DNA of 61,208 nucleotides from an uncultured Methanobrevibacter sp. (GTDB taxonomy: Archaea; Methanobacteriota; Methanobacteria; Methanobacteriales; Methanobacteriaceae), in assembly GCA_902789505.1 (NCBI GenBank), contig CADAOO010000002.1, forward strand, positions 1 through 61,208, given 5' to 3'. The notes under the pieces were generated by a model, which saw nothing but the letters and a program-made list of their open reading frames with translations, ran no database searches and had not been told where the DNA came from. Below, in pieces: positions 52,253 to 60,920 of this stretch. Both the position numbers and the translations under genes were made by a program. Position 1 is the stretch's first letter, and every line of letters begins with the position of its first letter.

Positions 52253-52479
52253 TTATAAGCAACACCAAAATATATAAGAATTTCCAGACATCTATCCCCA
52301 AAGAAGTCCGAGAAGCTTTTGGTGTAGATAAAGATACAATTGTCGAATGGGGTATAGATGAGAACGGAAAACCGGAAGTGAACTTTAGAAAAAAGGTAAG
52401 TGTGGATGACATTATAGGATTGATTAAAACTGATGAGCCAACAAATAGTGTCGAATTAAAAAAGGAGCTTTATAAATAA
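52249..52479 (+). CDS. vapB: AbrB/VapB-like antitoxin
   Basis: 76 residues. The N-terminal SNTKIYKNFQTSIPKEVREAFGVDKDTIVEWGI is the swapped-hairpin AbrB/SpoVT DNA-binding fold, followed by a flexible toxin-binding tail (about 50-76). The stop overlaps the next start by one base, the usual tight coupling of such pairs. It presumably binds its own promoter together with the toxin. GGAGATGTAAG provides the ribosome site. Confidence 0.85.
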   Translation: MIISNTKIYKNFQTSIPKEVREAFGVDKDTIVEWGIDENGKPEVNFRKKVSVDDIIGLIKTDEPTNSVELKKELYK

Positions 52480-52886
52480 TGAGCGAAAAAGTATTTTTAG
52501 ATACATCATTTATCATTGCTTTAGCTTTTGATAATGATGAAAATAATAAAAGAGCAGTTGAATTCAAAAATATTTTGTCTGAAGATTGTTATATTAACAA
52601 CAGTATTGTTAATGAAGTGGTTACGGTCTCAAACAATAAAGGGGATTCTACTAAAGCAGGAATAATGTTTAACTTTTTGGTGGATAATTTTACCATAATT
52701 AATGAGTATAATATTATTAACTATAATGATAAAACAATGTTTAATTTTAATAATCATAATGGTAAACTAAGTTTCACTGATTCTGGGATTATTACAACAA
52801 TGGTTGAGCATGATATTAAGAAATTAGTTACTTTTGATAAGGCTTTTAAAAAAGAAGATCAGATTGAAGTGATTGCTTTTAAATAA
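52479..52886 (+). CDS. vapC: PIN-domain toxin (VapC-like RNase)
   Basis: 135 residues with the acidic residues of PIN nucleases: D in FLDTSFIIALA, E in NNSIVNEVVTVSNN, D in LSFTDSGIITTMVEHD and D in LVTFDKAF. VapC toxins usually cleave tRNA or rRNA. It overlaps vapB by 1 nt. The pattern is complete, so the module seems intact. Confidence 0.88.
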   Translation: MSEKVFLDTSFIIALAFDNDENNKRAVEFKNILSEDCYINNSIVNEVVTVSNNKGDSTKAGIMFNFLVDNFTIINEYNIINYNDKTMFNFNNHNGKLSFTDSGIITTMVEHDIKKLVTFDKAFKKEDQIEVIAFK

Positions 52887-52965
52887 TTCTATTTTTTAAA
52901 AGGGTGTTGATTTTTCACCCTTGTTTTTGTTTTGCTCAAAACTTTCATTTCAAACAATATTTTTT

Positions 52966-53352
52966 TTAATTTTCGGCTAAATACTGATCAATAGGAACAA
53001 CCTTAACAACATTAAGATTCTCATCCCTATAAATAATAGATTCAATTAACTGTTTAAACTGAGGATATTTCTTAATAAATTCAATTTTTTCATCAGTTTC
53101 AATATTAGTTCTATTTTGTTTTTCGGATAATTCTTCACGTCTGCATCTAACACGATACATCTTTTCACGAACATCATCCCTATGATTCAAAAAATCCATT
53201 CTTTCTTTATCATAAAATGGATCATTAACACAAAGAGAAGTCATAATCCCATCAGGAATAACATCTTCAAAAACAATCAATTCATTTCTCAATTCTGGAG
53301 GTAAATTTCTGATTAAATCCCCATTTAATTTTGTAAATTTTATAAGTGCCAT
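52966..53352 (-). CDS. Hypothetical protein
   Basis: About 128 residues starting MALIKFTKLNGDLIRNLPPE, highly charged in the middle (KMYRVRCRREELSEKQNR), ending VVPIDQYLAEN. The frame is open to 53406, but AGGTATT followed by ATG at 53352 fits better. It is soluble, without signal or recognised domain. It is isolated in the accessory patch after VapC, with a T-rich convergent gap between them. Confidence 0.5.
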   Translation of the reverse strand: MALIKFTKLNGDLIRNLPPELRNELIVFEDVIPDGIMTSLCVNDPFYDKERMDFLNHRDDVREKMYRVRCRREELSEKQNRTNIETDEKIEFIKKYPQFKQLIESIIYRDENLNVVKVVPIDQYLAEN

Positions 53353-53485
53353 TTTTTTTTGAATACCTATCTTATATAATTTAATTTTTAAATATTTTAC
53401 TCGCAAACATTTATTCTGAACACTATATAAATTTCCTTTAATCAGTTGTTTGAAACATTTATATTTCTTCTTTTAAAAATGTTGT

Positions 53486-53528
53486 GAGGAGGTGATTTTT
53501 GCATAGCAAATATGATGATGGTTTCCTC
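53486..53528 (+). ncRNA. Candidate structured RNA repeat, unit 1
   Basis: 43 nt from GAGGA to TCCTC. The ends can pair (8 of 9 positions when extended to TTGTGAGGA and TCCTCAAAA), and an inner hairpin TTTGC-ATA-GCAAA lies within. Unit 2, 92 nt downstream, has the same length, the same outer stem and the conserved GRTGATT and GTT flanks. A 13-codon frame from TTG 53499 with a strong GGAGG also exists, but the paired structure explains more. Strand is not certain. Confidence 0.4.
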
Positions 53529-53577
53529 AAAATGTTATGATTTGGCAGGCCATATGACGCTTATTTTTGTGAATTTT

Positions 53578-53620
53578 GAGGAGATGATTCTGATGCTGTA
53601 AAATGGTGTCAGGTTTCCTC
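53578..53620 (+). ncRNA. Candidate structured RNA repeat, unit 2
   Basis: 43 nt from GAGGA to TCCTC, extending to a perfect 9-bp outer stem TTTTGAGGA with TCCTCAAAA. The inner stem CTGATGC with GTGTCAG (two G-U pairs) differs in sequence from unit 1 but occupies a similar place, which looks like compensatory change. CTGATGC is also complementary to GCATCAG at 53666-53672, so an alternative pairing is possible. Confidence 0.4.
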
Positions 53621-53989
53621 AAAAAATTAATTATGTAAATCAGTTCTTAATTTCAATCATATGTAGCATCAGCATAATATTTTTAATTAGGCACGGATAG
53701 GAAAAAGGTTCAAAAATAGAAGGTTATTCTTCCACAATTTCATCAAAATTTTCTTAATTTTTCGATGGCACGTTGTATATTGTTGCGATTTAATGAAATT
53801 AATTTTATTTCCATTAACTTTTTCTTGTCTGTTTAATATTATCCGTTTTTTTTATTATTTTAATTAGTTTTTTATTAACTATCATGTAAGTTTGTGTATT
53901 TGAACACAAGGCATAAATTTAATTAGCTATCACAATATATTTTTTATTATAAAAGGTTATTAGAAAATTAATAAACTACTGTTTTTTTA
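53621..53989. other. AT-rich gap before hemB
   Basis: About 370 bp with no convincing coding frame. It contains GCATCAG (53666-53672), complementary to the inner stem of unit 2. A possible hemB promoter element is TATATTTTTTATTATAAAAG near 53936-53955. Nothing else recognised. Confidence 0.4.
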
Positions 53990-53998
53990 GTGATTACT

Positions 53999-55000
53999 AT
54001 GGAATTTCCCACAATAAGAATGAGAAGATTAAGGAAAAATGCTAAAATAAGAGATATTGTTCGTGAAACTAAACTTCAAAAAGAAGATTTGATTTATCCG
54101 ATTTATTTTAAGGAAGAACTTAAAGGCATGGAAAAGGAAGAAATTTCATCTCTTCCCGGTGAATTCAGATACTCTTTAGATGCGGGTGTTGAATTTGCAA
54201 AGCAGCTTGAAGCTAAAGGATTGAAATCCATAATTGTATTTGGAATACCAAAAGAGGAATCCAAGGATGAAATAGCAACTCCGGATTATTCAGCAACAGG
54301 AATTGTTCAAAAGGCAATCAGAAAACTTAAAAAGGAAACCAATTTGGTTATTATAAGTGATGTATGCCTGTGCCAATACACTTCCCATGGTCATTGCGGC
54401 ATGATTGTTGAAAATGATGATACTGATGATGGAATTGAAATATTGAATGATGAATCACTTCCATACATTGCCAAAGTTGCTCTTTCCCATGCAGAAGCCG
54501 GAGCGGATATTGTAGCGCCTTCAGACATGATGGATGGAAGGGTTGGTGCAATCAGGCAAACTTTGGATGAAAACGGTTATACAAACGTAATGATAATGTC
54601 ATATTCAGCCAAATATGCATCAGCATTTTATGAACCGTTTAGGGTTGCAGCCTGCTCATCACCGCATTTGGGTGACAGAAAATCTTATCAGATGGATCCT
54701 GGCAATGCAGTAGAGGCAATTCGTGAATGTGAACTGGATGTTATTGAAGGGTCTGATTTCCTGATGGTGAAACCGGCACTTCCATATCTTGATATCGTTC
54801 GCATGGTTAAAGATGAGTTCATGCTGCCTCTGGTTGCTTATAATGTAAGTGGGGAATATTCAATGATTATGGCCGCCATTGAAAAGGGATTTTTAACAGA
54901 ACGAGCAATTTTGGAGTCCCTTTTATCCATCAAACGGGCAGGAGCAGACTTAATAATCACAAATTTCGCACCATATTTACTTTTAAATGAGTTGATTTAA
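53999..55000 (+). CDS. hemB: Porphobilinogen synthase (delta-aminolevulinate dehydratase)
   Basis: About 333 residues, condensing two 5-aminolevulinate molecules to porphobilinogen, needed for coenzyme F430, cobamides and siroheme. The zinc site is the cysteine set in [15 protein letters not shown]. Schiff-base lysines lie in [15 protein letters not shown] and [11 protein letters not shown]. The frame opens at GTG 53990, but ATG 53999 follows AGTGATT and yields [11 protein letters not shown], the normal beginning. The CitG-like gene overlaps by 1 nt. Confidence 0.96.
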   Translation: MEFPTIRMRRLRKNAKIRDIVRETKLQKEDLIYPIYFKEELKGMEKEEISSLPGEFRYSLDAGVEFAKQLEAKGLKSIIVFGIPKEESKDEIATPDYSATGIVQKAIRKLKKETNLVIISDVCLCQYTSHGHCGMIVENDDTDDGIEILNDESLPYIAKVALSHAEAGADIVAPSDMMDGRVGAIRQTLDENGYTNVMIMSYSAKYASAFYEPFRVAACSSPHLGDRKSYQMDPGNAVEAIRECELDVIEGSDFLMVKPALPYLDIVRMVKDEFMLPLVAYNVSGEYSMIMAAIEKGFLTERAILESLLSIKRAGADLIITNFAPYLLLNELI

Positions 55001-55878
55001 TGAAAGCTAGTGAAATTGCTAAAATCGCACAAATCGCATCAGCGCTCGAGGTAAGCGGATATCCGAAACCGGGAAATGTTCACAGAACTCGTGATTATGA
55101 TGACATGGAATTTGAGGACTTCATAATAAGCGGCATTGTAATCGGGGATACAATCCGTGAGGCATGCACTGATGTTGATGTTGAAAATCCTGAATTGGGA
55201 AAATATATTCTTCAGGCGGTCGGCGAAACCGACAGGTGGATTAAAAACAATACCAATCTGGGAATTGTAATGATGACAACCCCTATTGCTGTTGCTGCAG
55301 CAATCAGTGATTCATTTGATGATATTCGTGAAAACGTTAAATTGCTGATGGCGAACACATCCGTTGATGATGCATGTGACTTATATGATGCAATTAACAT
55401 TGCAGATGCAGGTGGAATGGGAGATCAGGATGAATATGATGTGGCCAGCGACAATGCAAAGCAGGAATTGAGGGATAACAACCAAACAATGTATGATGTA
55501 TTGAAAATTTCAGCTCCATGGGATATGCTGGCTCGTGAGATGACTTCAGACATGCCTGCTGTTTTTGAAATAGGTTATCCGACTTATCATGAACTGAAAG
55601 GGGCAAAATCTCAAAATGATGCATGTGTTTTGACATTTCTGACAATTCTCTCTCAGGTTCCGGACACTCTAATTTCAAGAAAATACGGCTCAGATGAGGC
55701 TTTAAAAATATCTATGATGACTAGGGATTTACTAAACCTGAAAGATGAATCCGATTTTAAAGACAGACTTAAAGAGTTTGACGATTATTTGTTTAAGAAC
55801 AAATATAATCCCGGAACCACTGCAGATTTGACTGCGGCATCAATATTTGTCAGTTATTTAAAATCAAATTTTGAATAA
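55000..55878 (+). CDS. CitG-family triphosphoribosyl-dephospho-CoA synthase homologue
   Basis: 292 residues. Family segments are ASALEVSGYPKPGNVHRTRDYDDM, a TNLGIVMMTTPIAVAA segment, a DAGGMG segment and the late GTTADLTAASIFVSYL. CitG builds the prosthetic-group precursor of citrate lyase, but methanogens lack that enzyme, so the archaeal reaction is probably different. Its stop-start overlap with hemB (TAATG) suggests coordinated expression. Confidence 0.85.
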   Translation: MKASEIAKIAQIASALEVSGYPKPGNVHRTRDYDDMEFEDFIISGIVIGDTIREACTDVDVENPELGKYILQAVGETDRWIKNNTNLGIVMMTTPIAVAAAISDSFDDIRENVKLLMANTSVDDACDLYDAINIADAGGMGDQDEYDVASDNAKQELRDNNQTMYDVLKISAPWDMLAREMTSDMPAVFEIGYPTYHELKGAKSQNDACVLTFLTILSQVPDTLISRKYGSDEALKISMMTRDLLNLKDESDFKDRLKEFDDYLFKNKYNPGTTADLTAASIFVSYLKSNFE

Positions 55879-56012
55879 GTTATATAAGCGATTAATTTAA
55901 AATAATTATTTGACAAAAGGAATTTCTTCAAAAAAATCTGTCGCAATAACTAAGTTGGGAATCGTTGTCAATAAAATAGCTTGTTTGAAATTCAATAATT
56001 TTTGAGTAGTTG

Positions 56013-56342
56013 ATGGATATGGAAATCAGATATAATAAAAATGCAAACAACCCTCCATTAATCGATGATTTGGTTAATGAGTTGTTAAAAGATGATTTTG
56101 TACATTTTAAGATATTATGCGCTAATGAAGTGCATCACTTCCACAAGGAAGATGACAGCATCATTCAGTTTGAACAGACCTATATGAAAGAATCCAAATC
56201 TAACGGAGATAGGTTATATATTGCCTATCCGGATATTTTCAGGGTTAAGCTATATAGGGATATGGCACAGTATCTTGAAGATGAAAAGAAGGCTGACGCT
56301 TTCAATGATGTCGACTGGACTGGTAATAGGATAATATTCTAA
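56013..56342 (+). CDS. Hypothetical protein
   Basis: About 109 residues starting MDMEIRYNKNANNPPL; acidic, soluble, rich in helices, with LANEVHHFHKED-like histidines in the middle (residues 35-47) and a C-terminal YRDMAQYLEDEKKADAF helix. I recognise no family. ATG 56013 or 56019 may be the start; neither has a good ribosome site. It is a single gene between hemB-citG and the minus-strand redox gene. Confidence 0.5.
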   Translation: MDMEIRYNKNANNPPLIDDLVNELLKDDFVHFKILCANEVHHFHKEDDSIIQFEQTYMKESKSNGDRLYIAYPDIFRVKLYRDMAQYLEDEKKADAFNDVDWTGNRIIF

Positions 56343-56433
56343 TTACCATTTTTATTATTTTTCAAGCAGTGTTATTACTCTTTTTTTGCTTGAAAAACGG
56401 ATGTCTGACAAAATTATTTTAAAAAGTAAAACA

Positions 56434-56853
56434 TTATTTTTCATTAATTATTTTTTCTGTAATCTTTGCAGCTGATTCAACCATTTTCGGACATAACTCT
56501 TTAAACAATTTGTTTTCGGTTGCAAACTCTACTCCCTCTTTGGTGGTGATGTCACATCCGAGCAGGTCATTGCAGATGTATGATCCGTTTTCTTTTTTAA
56601 ACTCGTCCAAAAATCTTTCACAGGCTTCATTACTCATGGCTTTGCTTTCACCATATTTCAGGCCCAAAACCATTAATGCGCCGGTGCATGCTCCGCAGAC
56701 TTCTCCTTTTCTCATTCCGCTTCCAAAACAGGCTCCAATTTTCAAAGCCTGATTTTTTTCCAGACCTAATTTTGGAGAAAATGCTGCAAATACTGCCTGT
56801 GAACAAACGTAGCCACTGTTAAATAATTTCACTGCTTCGTTAATTTCGCTCAT
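56434..56853 (-). CDS. C_GCAxxG_C_C family redox protein
   Basis: 139 residues of a small cysteine-rich family. The cysteine series is YVCSQAVFAAFSPKLG, IGACFGSGMRKGEVCGACTGALMVLG, EACERFL, SYICNDLLGCD and ELCPKM. The regular pattern gives the family its name and suggests metal or Fe-S binding in anaerobes. The reaction is unknown; frequent neighbours elsewhere are electron-transfer proteins, but here it stands alone. Confidence 0.9.
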   Translation of the reverse strand: MSEINEAVKLFNSGYVCSQAVFAAFSPKLGLEKNQALKIGACFGSGMRKGEVCGACTGALMVLGLKYGESKAMSNEACERFLDEFKKENGSYICNDLLGCDITTKEGVEFATENKLFKELCPKMVESAAKITEKIINEK

Positions 56854-56971
56854 AATTTATTATTTTTAATTGCCGGTTAATTAAATTAATTATTTGAAAT
56901 TTACATTATATTTATAAATAAATTTGAACATATATTATTATATTATTAATCTATAAATTTGTGGTGTTTAA

Positions 56972-58513
56972 ATGAGTGAGGATATTAAAAAAACCATCAG
57001 TGAATTGCATATTTACGAAAAGAAACTTTTAAAAGAGCTGGAAGCTAATCCAAATGCTACTCCTGAAGAAATAGCCGAAAATGCGGATATGGATATTAAA
57101 TCAGTTATGAGCGCTGCCGGTTCACTTGCTTCAAAAGGCATTATTGAAGTGCATAAGGACACTAAAAAGATATATTCCTTAACTGAGGACGGTGAGGAGT
57201 ATGCCGAAAAAGGACTTCCGGAACGTCGGATATTGGATGTTTTAGCCAATAAAGAGAAGATTCACATGAAAGATTTATCCGATGAAACTGGTGTTGATAA
57301 AAAAGAGGCAAATATTGCAATTGGTTGGTTGCGCCGTAAAAAATGGGCTCAAATCGATAAGGGAATCGTAAATATCACAGATTTTGGAAAGGAATTAACA
57401 TCTAAAATGGATGTTGATGAAGAAGTTTTAAATTATCTTAAAGCAAATGCCGACGGTGTTAGACTTTTCACTGATGATTTGGTGGATGGAGTCAAGATGC
57501 TTGCCGGCAGGAAAAATATTATAGATATTAAAAAAGAAACCTCACATTCTTTTAAACTATTGGATAAGGGTGAAGCTATTTTGGATGAAGGTTTCACCAT
57601 TCAAAAACAGGCTACTCAATTAACACACCAACAACTAAAGGACGGAGAATGGAAAAGCTTACAATACCGTCCATATGATATTAACGCTGAGGCTCCTACA
57701 GTATTTGCAGGCAAAAAGCATCCGTTAAGGGTAATCATTGATGAAATAAGAGAAATCTTTTTAAATATGGGTTTTTCAGAAGACAAAGGAGAATATGTTG
57801 AATCCGCATTCTGGAACTTTGATTCACTTTTCCAGCCGCAGGATCATGCAGCACGTGAAATGCAGGATACGTTTTATCTTAAAAATCCATTGACCTGTGA
57901 TCTGCCGGATATGGATTTGGTAAAATTAACTGCCGAAACTCATGAAACCGGTGCCAATACAGGTTCTATGGGCTGGCAATATGATTGGAGTGAAGACATT
58001 GCTCGTCAAAGTGTTTTAAGAACTCACACTACTGGAATATCCACCAAACACCTGTTTGAACATGAACCGCCAATCAAAATGTTTTCCGTAGGAAGAGTAT
58101 TCAGAAGGGAAACTTTTGATTACAAACACTTGCCTGAGTTCCATCAGGTGGAAGGGCTAGTTTGTGATGAAGGAATAAGTTATCAAAATCTTTTAGGTAC
58201 TTTAAAGGAATTCTATAAAAAATTAGGTTTTGAAGTAAGATTCAGACCTGCCTATTTCCCTTACACTTATTTGTCCACTGAAACCGAAATCTATCTGGAG
58301 GAAAAAGAAAGCTGGATTGAGCTTGGTGGAGCGGGAATGTTCAGGCCTGAAGTATTGAAACCGTTAGGCATCAACCAGCCTGCACTGGCTTTTGGTCTGG
58401 GAATTGAAAGACTTGCAATGATTAGGTATGATGTTGAAGACATTCGTATGCTTTATAAAAGTGACATTAAATGGCTTCGTGAATTGCCTGTTGATAATGG
58501 AGTTAGATTATAA
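56972..58513 (+). CDS. pheS: Phenylalanyl-tRNA synthetase alpha subunit
   Basis: 513 residues. The N-terminal 180 residues are winged-helix domains of the archaeal/eukaryotic type ([21 protein letters not shown] and later repeats). The class II core then shows [19 protein letters not shown] (motif 1 region), [46 protein letters not shown] (motif 2) and [15 protein letters not shown] (motif 3). The beta subunit is not adjacent. It is followed with a 1-nt overlap by exonuclease III. Confidence 0.95.
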   Translation: MSEDIKKTISELHIYEKKLLKELEANPNATPEEIAENADMDIKSVMSAAGSLASKGIIEVHKDTKKIYSLTEDGEEYAEKGLPERRILDVLANKEKIHMKDLSDETGVDKKEANIAIGWLRRKKWAQIDKGIVNITDFGKELTSKMDVDEEVLNYLKANADGVRLFTDDLVDGVKMLAGRKNIIDIKKETSHSFKLLDKGEAILDEGFTIQKQATQLTHQQLKDGEWKSLQYRPYDINAEAPTVFAGKKHPLRVIIDEIREIFLNMGFSEDKGEYVESAFWNFDSLFQPQDHAAREMQDTFYLKNPLTCDLPDMDLVKLTAETHETGANTGSMGWQYDWSEDIARQSVLRTHTTGISTKHLFEHEPPIKMFSVGRVFRRETFDYKHLPEFHQVEGLVCDEGISYQNLLGTLKEFYKKLGFEVRFRPAYFPYTYLSTETEIYLEEKESWIELGGAGMFRPEVLKPLGINQPALAFGLGIERLAMIRYDVEDIRMLYKSDIKWLRELPVDNGVRL

Positions 58514-59286
58514 TGTCAATCAGGCTCGTATCTTGGAATGTGAATGGTATTAGGGCAGTATCTAAAAAGGATGAATTTTGGGATTGGTTTGACAATACTG
58601 ATGCCGATATTATTAACTTTCAGGAAGTGAGGGCCAGTCAGGATAAAATTCCAAAAAAATTAGCTGATGTTGACGGATTTAGCTCATATTTCAATGAAGC
58701 TGAAAAGAAGGGATACAGCGGAGTTGCAACCTACTCCAAAATAGAACCTTCAGAAATTGTCAAAGGTCTGGGCGTTGAAGAGCTTGACAGTGAAGGAAGA
58801 GTTTTGAAAATCGTGTATCCTGACTTCATCTTATTCAATATTTATTTCCCGAACAGCGGCATGGAAGCTAAAAGGCTTGACTTTAAGGTTGCCTTCTGTG
58901 ATGCCTTGCTTAAGCAGTTGGTTGAACTTAAAAATCAGGGTGAAAATATTGTCATTACCGGAGATTATAACATTGCCCACAATCCGATTGATGTTTATAA
59001 TCCCAAAAACTGTGAAGGCAAGTCCGGATATCTGCCTGAAGAGCGCGCATGGTTGGATGAGCTTGAAAAAGCAGGATTTGTTGATACTTTCAGAATGTTT
59101 GATGAAGGAGAAAACAATTTCACCTGGTGGAGTTATAGAACCCGAGCACGTGAAAGAAATGCCGGCTGGCGACTTGATTATTTCTATGTAAATGAGGAAA
59201 TGAAAGACAAAGTAAAATCAGCCGAAATTTTAAATGAGATTTACGGTTCAGACCATTGTCCGGTAACACTGGAACTTGATTTCTAA
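58513..59286 (+). CDS. xth: Exodeoxyribonuclease III (AP endonuclease)
   Basis: 257 residues of the endonuclease/exonuclease/phosphatase family. Motifs are RLVSWNVNGIRA, INFQEVRASQDKI, FNIYFPNSGMEAKRLDFKV, ITGDYNIAH, WWSYRTRARERNAGWRLDYFYV and the final GSDHCPVTLELDF with catalytic D and H. It cleaves at abasic sites for base-excision repair. The translational overlap with pheS suggests one mRNA. Confidence 0.95.
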   Translation: MSIRLVSWNVNGIRAVSKKDEFWDWFDNTDADIINFQEVRASQDKIPKKLADVDGFSSYFNEAEKKGYSGVATYSKIEPSEIVKGLGVEELDSEGRVLKIVYPDFILFNIYFPNSGMEAKRLDFKVAFCDALLKQLVELKNQGENIVITGDYNIAHNPIDVYNPKNCEGKSGYLPEERAWLDELEKAGFVDTFRMFDEGENNFTWWSYRTRARERNAGWRLDYFYVNEEMKDKVKSAEILNEIYGSDHCPVTLELDF

Positions 59287-59306
59287 AAAATAAGTAAATT
59301 TGGTGA

Positions 59307-59999
59307 TTACAATATTGTTTTGATATCACCAATGTTCTGGATAATTGTAATGTCCAATTTTTCTTTTTTAATGTAATCCCTGTCTTCTTCAGTAATGTCT
59401 GAATTTACAAGAATGGCACTTAATCCGGCATTAACTGCACCGAGGGCATCTTCTTTAAATTTATTTCCAACCATAACTGATTTTTCAGGATTACCGTTCA
59501 TTTTTCTAAGTGCAACATCATAAATCAGTTTATCGGGCTTATCTTTACCTACTTCTTCGGATGTTATCACTTCATCAAAAAAGGAATACACGTTCAATCT
59601 GACTAATTTTTCCCATTGCTTTATGGTAATTCCGTTTGAGATTACGGCAAGACGATATCCCTGGCTTTTAAGATAAATCAAAGTTTCGATAGTATCTGCA
59701 AACGGTCTTAAAAGTGCGAATTTAACGTTGTGGTATGTAATCATTCCGAGAGCCACAAGCATCGGGTCTTCATGACCTAATACAACTTGGGTCAATACGT
59801 TAAAGTGTTTGCCATAGTTGGATCCTTTTTCACGAATTATGGTTTTTAAAACACCATATGCTTCATCTTTATCCAAAGGCAAACCGTTATCTACCATTAA
59901 TCCAATAGCCGCTTTTCTTGCAGTTTCAGCAAATGCGGAGGTGTCAAGCAAGGTTCCATCCACATCAAAAAAAACAACACGTTCGTTATTATCCATCAT
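59307..59999 (-). CDS. HAD-superfamily hydrolase
   Basis: 230 residues. HAD motif I is VVFFDVDGTLLDTSAFAE, motif II is LAVISNGIT, and motifs III/IV are GKDKPDKLIYD and VMVGNKFKEDALGAVNAG. The helical cap between I and II makes it a subclass I phosphatase of the archaeal type related to phosphoglycolate phosphatases. The substrate is unknown. It lies 38 nt downstream of the split polymerase gene on the same strand. Confidence 0.88.
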   Translation of the reverse strand: MMDNNERVVFFDVDGTLLDTSAFAETARKAAIGLMVDNGLPLDKDEAYGVLKTIIREKGSNYGKHFNVLTQVVLGHEDPMLVALGMITYHNVKFALLRPFADTIETLIYLKSQGYRLAVISNGITIKQWEKLVRLNVYSFFDEVITSEEVGKDKPDKLIYDVALRKMNGNPEKSVMVGNKFKEDALGAVNAGLSAILVNSDITEEDRDYIKKEKLDITIIQNIGDIKTIL

Positions 60000-60037
60000 A
60001 TAATTCTAATTTATGCAATACTCTTTAATAAATTTTT

Positions 60038-60721
60038 TTAGAAAAAGGCATCAAGACTTTGTTGGACTTCTCCGCGTGCCATGTCTTCAAGGTCCTTTTT
60101 TGAATATCCGAAGGAATACATAATTCTTTCTACAGCAGGGATTAGCTGGTTGTTGATGTAGTATTCCTTGTCGTATTCATATCCTTCACTGTAGTCATAT
60201 GGTACTGCACGCTGGCTGATTGACCCTTTTCCCTTAACGATTATGTACTGCACGATTGTTCCCCGTGTAACCTTAATTCCATGCTCTTCTATTTTTTTTG
60301 CAGCGACAACATGCGGCCCGACCTGTTTGTACTGGTCAAGGGGTTTTGTGATTTGTGTGTGAATAATTAAATCTTTATTGTCAACATCGCCGTTTTTAAT
60401 CTTTTTAAACACTTTTTTAACTTCTTTTATAGCTTTATCGGAATTTCCTTCTTTTAAAATGGCCATTAAAACGGCTTCCTGTGTCTGTTTAACAATCGGT
60501 GCCCAGTCTCTTCTAACCAATTCCAGTCCTTTTGCTATGATTTCCCCGTCTTCAATGACGGCATATCTTTTTTTGCTTACGAAAAATCCCCTTCTGTAAA
60601 AGCCTTCATACTCAAGTTCCATGCTTTCGGGAAGGGTTGAATTGAGATATGTAATAAATTTTTGGGCCTGAGCCTTGATTTCAGCTTCCAGAGCTAATTG
60701 TTCTTCAGTTTCTTCTATCAA
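60038..60721 (-). CDS. polB2: Family B DNA polymerase, small subunit of a split polymerase
   Basis: About 227 residues, equal to only the thumb and C-terminal part of a family B replicative polymerase. The KxY region is [16 protein letters not shown], followed by [16 protein letters not shown] and [15 protein letters not shown] and, near the C-terminus, [20 protein letters not shown]. In Methanothermobacter PolB is encoded as two separate polypeptides with this split. AAAGGTG then TTG at 60721 is the most likely start; GTG 60730 is the alternative. The large subunit gene is not in the window. Confidence 0.92.
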   Translation of the reverse strand: MIEETEEQLALEAEIKAQAQKFITYLNSTLPESMELEYEGFYRRGFFVSKKRYAVIEDGEIIAKGLELVRRDWAPIVKQTQEAVLMAILKEGNSDKAIKEVKKVFKKIKNGDVDNKDLIIHTQITKPLDQYKQVGPHVVAAKKIEEHGIKVTRGTIVQYIIVKGKGSISQRAVPYDYSEGYEYDKEYYINNQLIPAVERIMYSFGYSKKDLEDMARGEVQQSLDAFF

Positions 60722-60730
60722 TTGGGACAC

Positions 60731-60920
60731 CTTTTCATTGATATACTAATATTTATATAAGGTGTTAATAATATTTTTCCAAATCAATTTTATAATTTGA
60801 TTTTAATATTATTGCCGTCATATCCTTTTATTTTAATAATTAAGTTATAATATTACTTTTCAGATGCTCTTGGGTTTGGATTATATGTTATTAAAGCCAT
60901 ACTATGTGTGAGGTTTTATT
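60731..60920. promoter_or_regulatory. Divergent promoter gap
   Basis: 190 bp of AT-rich sequence between polB2 and the next gene. TATTTATATAAGG (60749-60761) is TATA-like, readable as a minus-strand promoter for polB2. GTGAGG precedes the plus-strand ATG. No repeats noted. Confidence 0.4.

Noticed and set aside
53499-53540. Thirteen-codon frame starting at TTG behind a perfect GGAGG
   Set aside because: The ribosome-site-like bases are part of a repeated stem shared with the second unit, where the frame is not kept. A peptide remains possible but is less supported than the RNA structure.
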